Assembly: GCA_947044365.1 (NCBI GenBank)
Contig: OX345639.1
Coordinates: 2,677,001-2,741,000 of the forward strand
From: Petrosia ficiformis
Taxonomy: Eukaryota > Porifera > Demospongiae > Haplosclerida > Petrosiidae
DNA length: 64,000 nt
Reading direction: 5' to 3'
Part shown: piece after piece, positions 57,309 through 64,000 of the stretch
How positions within the stretch are numbered: the first letter of the stretch is position 1
Layout: every line of letters starts with the position of its first letter
Made by a program: the position numbers and the translations under genes
The notes under the pieces: generated by a model
What the model was told of the DNA's origin: nothing
Seen by the model: the letters and a program-made list of their open reading frames with translations, nothing else
Database searches by the model: none

Positions 57309-60300
57309 TTACTGACCAACAATCAGATTATACCGTTCATCTTTCATAGTATATTGGTGACTGAAATGAAATCGATCTGAATCAACTAACTGCATGAAAT
57401 AAGGTAAACGAGGAAGATCACGATCATTAACCCCTGCTTCAACGAGAGCTTTAACTACACGTTTTCTTGCTCTTTTAATCTGTTGACAAGCCTGACCAAC
57501 ATTTTGATGAGCAATTTTCTTTTTACGCTTCTTAATTTCCCCTTTAATCAGCTTCATACCTTTCAGAATAGATTCTCCACTTGCGACATAATCTTCAGGA
57601 CTACTTGAAACAGCTTCCACAATTGCTTCCATACGTTGAGACTGTCCTGAACAATTGAGGACCTCATCTGCGATTTCTTGTATCATGCAAATTACAATCA
57701 AGTCTGCTTTATTCAAACTGAGACTATTTGGAAGAGTGAAAGTTAGATTATCTGAGGCCAATGGACTTGCTGTTTCCGGCAAAGGACGAAGAAGGGCCAG
57801 TTTAGAACTCAGAGGAATACCAAAGAGTGTTGCAATATATGTTTGCCCAAAATTACTGGCAAGTGGAATTTGGTGGGTGTTTGGTCCTAGGAATTGGTCA
57901 TCCTGACTCATGGCAACCTTTGTACCACCACGTCCATCCACAAAGAGGAACTTTGAAGAACGAAGAAGTGGACATCGCCGAATGTCTACAGAGCCATATT
58001 TGTATCGGAATATACCAGCTGATTGGACATTAACTTGACGGTCCAACATAACATGAGCAAGCTCTGGTTCATTTTTCTCCAACTTTTTCATAATGCTTTT
58101 TTCACGAGCATAGTATGGATCAGCAGAAACAAAATATGAACCTGGTTTAAACAAGTGGATACCAGTGTAAGAATCTTCAAGTTGCAATGGAGGATCAGCA
58201 AGACATAAATGACGTATCATTGCCACATCTCCTTTGTCCTGATGATGTGTATCTTCAGGAATATTGTCATCAGTTGAAGAAGGCATAAAAAGAACCATGC
58301 TGGAGTTGGATTCTACTACTGGTCCATCACGAATATTAGCTCCATGGAAGTGGTGGGCTAAATCACCACTAGAAAGGCTCTTCAAGTCTGTGTAAGGATA
58401 AAGTATCATTCGTCCTGTATATCTGCCTTGCCATGTAACTTGACGTGAGGTGACACTACTGTCAATAGAAAACCCATTGTATCGATTTGTATCCCAAAAG
58501 TCAACAGTCAAATTAAGACTTTCCAAAATGGTTTGCCAGAATACAAACTCTCGTCTTGTTATAACACTCCCAGTCACCATTAACACATCGGCAGGAGGGT
58601 CTGCTGGAGTATAGAAGGGGGATACACGAATCTTTTCAAAATTGTATTCAATTAATTTATCTCGTAGGTAAACATCAGCCTGCCAGAAGCATCGATCAAA
58701 CAGCTCAGCTCTACTTTCCATTTGGATAGTGATTTGTACAGTAACAGTCTCTCCAGGAGGGATATTGTGCATTTGTATGTACATACTGTCACGAATGTTT
58801 GGATCATATGTGACAGTATACGGAACAAGAGACATACCGATATTGGCTGTAGCTACTGGAATAATGCGCTGATCAAAATGTAGCTGTAAGACTACTTTAC
58901 CACCTGATCCTTCACAGCTTCCATATGGCATTCGAGAAATATTCTGAACACCAATCTCTAGAGTTCCTATCTCACCTCGCCCAAGGCTCTCAGCACATCG
59001 CATAAATGCAAGTTTCACTGGATACTGCACCACAAGAGATCGTTTAAGGAACGAACGCTCAAATGGACGACCAAGTAATTCGACACGAGTTATGAACTCT
59101 GCTCTCGATACAAAAGGACCTGGCTTGTTTGGTGGAGGTTCATCAAATATGCGTCCATAATATGTTATTGGGACAACAAACGAACTTCCAGAATTGATTT
59201 CTGGAAGTGTAAAGCGAGTTGGTTCAAATTTGATTGTCTGAGTGGAGGGAATATATGCTTCAGCACCTGAAGGAAGAGTAAGACCTCCATCATTTACCAT
59301 TGAAATACTGGAGATCATGACCCTTTCGTTGGGTTCAACAACACCATCATTTATAGCAGAGGTGATGTGTAGCTTAGTGACATGTGCATCATATCTAGTT
59401 CCAGACTGTTCTGCTATACCTCCTGCCTCTGAACTTACAACCCATAGCACACCTCCATGGCGAGCCGGTTTACCTTTCATTCCATCTTTTCCATTTTTAC
59501 CTGATGCTCCATCATATCCACCACTGCCTCCAGATCCATTAAATCCACACATCCCATTTGGATGTTGGTATGCATTTCCTTCAGAGTCAAAATACATTCC
59601 TCCAATACCTCCAAAACCACCACATCCTCCATTACCTCCTGAACCTCCTGAACCTCCTGGTCCTCCACGTCCACCGCTGCCTGCATCACCAGGTTTTCCA
59701 GCCATGGAATTCATTTCTACCAATATAAGCAGACGAGGATCTCGAGCCTTCACTACACATTCTCCACTAAAACCAGCATTTCCTCCATCACCACCCCTAC
59801 CACCATTACCACCACTACCACCATTACCACCATTACCACCATTACCACCAGGACCACCCATACCTCCAGGTCCTTCTCCACTGTCACCTTGCTCACCCAT
59901 TGCTCCATTTCCCCCTCGTCCTCCTCTTCCCCCAGATCCTCCTTTTCCCCCATTACCACCACGACCCCCATTTCCACCGTGGCAATCAATAAATAGTACA
60001 TCTTCATACTGTACTCCACCTAGATTTACTGAAAATTCGCCCACACCGCTGGCATGAAGCTCATCAGGTTTACCCCATATATTAAGCATAACATCACTAC
60101 CTTCTGTACCATTGACACCACGTGTTCCATCACTACCTGCTTCCCCAGAGAACCCGTTCCCTCCACGTTTTCCTGAGGAACCAAAGTCGATACCATTAAG
60201 TCCAGGATTGCCATTTTCTCCTGCTTTTCCAGCACATCCATCCATTCCTTTTCGACCATTTACTCCACAGGCATACAGTGTAAAACCATGAGGTTTTGAC

Positions 60301-62408
60301 AATGCCCTCTGTGCAGTGGCTTCAATAACTTTAACATCACGACATGTCACAGGTAGATTACTCATACGATGACAATCACCATAATTCCCCTGCTTTTTTT
60401 TATAAGATGGAGGTGGTTTTATTGGTGGACGAGGATCTTCAAAGAAAGTAATTTTCTTTATATGGTCAATGAAGAAGTAGAACTTTCCAGTTGGATTCCA
60501 TAATGCTTGTTGGCCCTCCTGAAGTCCAACTTCTGCACCATATCCAATGCTGATTGGACTGAATATTGGTGGGCCATGTGGGGGCTTGAAGTTGTCATGC
60601 CAAGGACGACGATAAACCTTAGGAAGAGTTGCATTTGGATCAAACATCGGTATTGCCTGACCTGGATATGACACCTGGGACGTTTCTACAGGTAGATTCA
60701 ACTCTGTTGGCAAATAAAACCCAAGAGGTAGCTGTTGCATTGTTTCTGTATAAGAAGGTGGGGCATCAGTAGTTTGGGAGATTGTTGTGGTTCGTTCCTC
60801 TCTTGGTCCTTCATCATAGTCCTTCAGTCGTTGAACCAACTCATCTTCTGAAGGATGGATCACATCCCATAAGCCATGTGTAGATTCTACAGGTATTTCA
60901 CTAGCATCAGCTTGTTTAGAGAAAACAGTTTCACCAGTATGACCTAATGATGCCATAAAGTTACGCATTTGAACAATATCATTAGTGCGAAAGGTTGCTA
61001 TTGTTTTATTTGTGTCATAATCGATTAAACGAAAACTTGTAAAGTTGGAGCTCTTTGGATCAGTTGAAATAGGTTCCAATAGAAGGTTAGCAGGAATGGT
61101 TAATAGCATCTTTTGTCTGCCTTCTTTCTGTGTCATGATTCTGTGTTCGTGTATACCTATAGAAAATGAAAAGATGAAGAGGAATTATTTGTTAGTAGTA
61201 AAATATAAATTATTCATTATTATTAAATGGATATGACAATAGCTATGAATGATGTCATCAGAGACCTGAACAATTACTAGTATATAGTGTAATTTTTATG
61301 TAATACTTATAATATAGCTTTCATACAATATCAAATCACAATGCAAACCGTCCATAGTTACAGTGTATAAATGTCATGAACCAGTCCTTCTATGGCCTAA
61401 AGAGTACAATTACTAGGCCTACTTCATTTGTAGATATAATTATTATATGGTACAATTCCAACAAAGTATGCTAAGCATGTTAGACAATGCACTTTAAAGG
61501 GACTTTAAAATATATTCATAACTATACTTTCCAGCTGTATAAAAGAGGGTTGGGCAATATTAAAAATTACATTTTGCGATTATTGTTTAAAGGTGACTTG
61601 CGATTATTGCAATATTACAACTACTCATTGATACTGTCCATGATAACGAAAATAGGCTCATATTTTAAAATATGACACTTCTGATACCTGTTTTGAGAGT
61701 ATATGGCTCAAGATTAAGTGATGTAGTATTTTTCAACTGCATCTATTATAATTTATAACTATTACTTAATTGCAGTGTAAGACAATATTTTGCCATTGCG
61801 ATAATATTGGCAGACCAAAATCATGCGATATGATTATTGCAATGGAATAATATTGTATTATTGCCCAACCTTAGTATGAATATCATTACCATAGTTATGA
61901 AATCGTTTTACAAGGTACTTGATGCTCTTGACAAACACTAGTACAGAGGGTTGACCAGACACTTTTTTTGTAGTAGGTTAGGTTTGGCTACTTTAGACTA
62001 CATTTGGAGAGCATTGATTATTTTCCTGTTGGTTTGTTTACATAAATGCATAAAGATTATCAGTTCTGTTGCTATGATATCTGTTACAAAATGACAGTGT
62101 GCTTTGACTAGACTCTCCCTTTACAGCAAGACCATGTTCCCATGTGGTTGGGTCTGGCTACATGAGACTACCCGAACACCACCACCTTATTAATTAAATA
62201 AAATATATACAATAACTGTCATCAGGTTACTAGCTTATTATACACATTAATTAATTTATGGAAAAAAAAACATAGTCTCACCTGGTATAATTACGAACCA
62301 TCTTTTCTTCCATCTCTTGAGAATACGAGACTTTCGCTCCAAGTATCCATGACAATTCTGAACACTGCCTTCAAGCAAAGTTACCGGGACTTCATTTGGT
62401 TCCACCAT
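57309..62408 (-). CDS. PH-domain protein with collagen-like and Gly-Gly-X tracts, paralog 2, 1324 aa
   Basis: Exon 1 is 62408-62282 and exon 2 is 61156-57309, joined in phase 1 as in paralog 1; the 3975-nt frame closes. Domains: PH (about 18-115; [17 protein letters not shown] then [16 protein letters not shown]) and a linker with PPSY at 175-178. A second PPSY at 291-294 is absent from paralog 1. A G-X-Y tract with one interruption (about 340-394) and Gly-Gly-X tracts (about 435-507 and 528-614) come next, then a C-terminal region (615-1324) strongly conserved between the paralogs. Its landmarks are [29 protein letters not shown] and [11 protein letters not shown]. No signal peptide is seen, so collagen-type triplets occur in a protein predicted to stay inside the cell. 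Beta-sandwich-like spacing in the C-terminal part is only an impression. The function is unknown. Confidence 0.9.
61157..62281. other. Intron of paralog 2 with a TIR element
   Basis: The 1.1-kb intron holds the element at 61548-61870 and otherwise AT-rich sequence. It is much shorter than the matching 3.9-kb intron of paralog 1, whose extra length comes from foldback elements, a SINE and a retroelement relic. Confidence 0.7.
61548..61870. mobile_element. Non-autonomous element with GGTTGGGCAATA inverted ends, 323 bp
   Basis: The left end GGTTGGGCAATA and the reverse complement of the right end are identical over 12 bp. The interior has subterminal gcgattattg and gattattgcaat words and no coding. 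A truncated relative lies at 16434-16515, and the element at 19858-20283 has similar ends, so this is a family with several members in the window. Confidence 0.7.
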
Positions 62409-62560
62409 TCTCTAGCTTCCCGAAAATGTAATTGAGAGAGAGAGTGCGGTACGCAGTTATTTATATACAATAATGTAGCCACACCCTTAACCGTTAACGT
62501 GACCGACGTGAACTTTGTGACCTGTGACATGACACGAACTCTGGGACCGGTTAATTGACT
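62409..62560 (-). promoter_or_regulatory. 5' flank of paralog 2
   Basis: The sequence before ATG 62408 holds a short GA run and, near 62509-62523, tgaactttgtgacct. On the minus strand this reads AGGTCA-3-AGTTCA, like a nuclear-receptor direct repeat. Several gacgtg/tgtgac words follow. There is no obvious similarity to the paralog 1 promoter. Function is inferred only. Confidence 0.35.
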
Positions 62561-62989
62561 TTTTAATTAAACATCAAAAAGGTTTATTTGTATACTGAAC
62601 CGGACAACTGAACTATTAAACTTGATCTTATAATTATGTACACGTCTATGCATGTGTTCATACGTGACATTGAAAATTCATTGTCTTTTGGAGTTGCCAG
62701 CCCCTCCCACTAAGTGATATAGGCCATAGGTAGGTTATATGAAAATGGTTTGTTTGATTTTGGCTCCTATATTACTAGTATCATCTCGACCTTCCTTGGG
62801 TTTTGATGTCCTTACATCTTTCATTTTTATTGAAAATGTTTTAAAAATTATTCTTATTTATGCATGCAGTGTTGGTTTTGACAGGCATGTGTATAACACA
62901 AGAGAAATAATTATTGTACCATAATTATAACAAGGTGATCTCTTTAATCAATTAGAACATTGAAAAAATTGGCGATGGGCCTACTTTTC

Positions 62990-63610
62990 TGAGATACTTT
63001 GGCTTCATTTGTCTTAACAAAGAAAGAAAATGCCACGCTGTTCTTACCAAAAGATCTCCAAATATCAATGTTCTTGGTTGTCTGCTCTTCCTATTGAAGA
63101 ACATGGGTTTGCACTCCATAAAGGGATGTCCTTTGCCAACAATACAACTGGTAACCCTCATGCTTACCTAGCCACTGCACATATATGTGGTCAGCCTTTT
63201 GCAATAGATCATGCCCTCATATGTCCCAACGGAGGCTACCCAACTATATCTGACATAACGAACTAAAAGATTTCACTGCAACAGCAATGTCAGAAGTGTG
63301 TTATGATGTATGTCTTGAACCACCACGACAAACTCTTACTGGTTAATCCTTCACCCATGCTACAGCAATCACTGAAGATGATGCGCGTAGTGACAAAAGT
63401 GCTAGGTAATATGTACCAGAGAGGCAGAGACCATTTTTTTATATAAGGGTATTTAATCCCAATTCTCCATCATACAGACAACTCCAGCTGAATTTCATCT
63501 ACCGAAAACAAGAGAGAGAAAAGAGAACAAATTATGAACAGAGAATTCGTGAACTTCAGTAACCCATAAAAGATTGGCATCACTTCTATCTATCAAGAGG
63601 AATCAACCGT
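62990..63610 (+). pseudogene. Retroelement C-terminal relic, frameshifted
   Basis: The reading LSALPIEEHGFALHKGMSF then ICGQPFAIDHALICPNGGYP matches a pattern I know from animal retroelement C-termini (hydrophobic HGF-LHKG followed by C-G-xx-F-x-x-x-HAL-CP-GG). After 63263 the frame is broken several times, but NHHDK-like and RVFNPNSPSY, then QEREKRTNYEQRIRELQ remain visible in other frames. The same family is probably represented by a different segment at 39855-40825. It is not a functional gene. Confidence 0.6.
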
Positions 63611-64000
63611 ACAGTTTAGTGTTGGCATGGTTACGTTGTTGCTTTTGTTTTTCTTTGTCAGGTCGGCTATATTTCTTGTCTTTGGGGATCATGTTCACTA
63701 TTTCATTCAAACATCAATACTCTAGATTTGGCTATAGGTGAGGGTGGGTATCCCTTACTAATCATTGTATATCTCTTGTTTTCTGCTTAATTAGAATAAA
63801 TTATTCATTAAAAAGTTTTTAAACGTTTTTTAAAACTAAATAATTATAACTTGAAACAAAGAGTAAATAAATCAGCTGATGAATTTAGCTACATACTATT
63901 ATAAAATTAATTATAATAAAATGCATAGATTATAATTAAAGCTTTGCTATACATATATATTATACATATCAACTCATCTAAACATTTTTTAGTCTTCTAC
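63611..64000. other. AT-rich window end
   Basis: Nothing beyond decayed sequence following the retroelement relic is recognised. Confidence 0.5.

Noticed and set aside
59242..60057. 271-residue proline-rich frame on the plus strand
   Set aside because: It is the exact antisense of the Gly-Gly-X coding tract of paralog 2; GGN codons read as CCN on the other strand. The same explains the plus-strand frames near 35450-35990.

Overview
The window looks like animal nuclear DNA, most probably from a demosponge such as Amphimedon (inference; no species marker was searched). It is AT-rich with compact introns that nearly all follow GT-AG. Its genes are animal families: a class C GPCR of the GABA-B type, a DOMON plus copper type II monooxygenase, and a receptor with many SRCR domains. 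I assembled six spliced genes by following reading frame and intron phase by eye. All six models close in frame from start to stop.

Layout. 1-5010 is a repeat block: a palindrome of about 3.1 kb cut by the window start, diverged tandem copies of its end, a compact promoter (CCAAT, two E2F-like sites, TATA), a foldback element and minisatellites. 5827-20677 (minus) is a 15-exon GABA-B-like receptor whose introns carry an intact hAT transposon, a 600-bp repeat element with inverted ends and a 39-bp minisatellite. Only 144 bp from its start codon, head to head, a 15-exon gene (20822-32101, plus) begins. A perfect RFX X-box lies 23 bp before its ATG. I tentatively relate it to the cilium-associated TMEM232 family.

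33315-41195 and 57309-62408 (both minus) are two paralogous two-exon genes for proteins of 1325 and 1324 residues. They join an N-terminal PH domain, a PPxY linker, collagen-like G-X-Y and Gly-Gly-X tracts, and a conserved C-terminal region of about 700 residues that I cannot name. No signal peptide is visible. This is the strongest candidate in the window for something undescribed. Between the paralogs sit a divergently arranged pair: a MOXD1/DBH-like monooxygenase (43056-48117, minus, all six copper ligands present) and a single-pass receptor with twelve SRCR domains (48760-56026, plus). Three three-domain cassettes in that receptor have the same exon pattern, so it grew by triplication. The two genes share a 642-bp intergenic region.

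Mobile-element remains are common: hAT, foldback/MITE-like elements, tRNA-like SINEs and two decayed retroelement C-terminal relics (about 39855-40825 and 62990-63610). Protein family calls rest on motif recognition, not on database searches.
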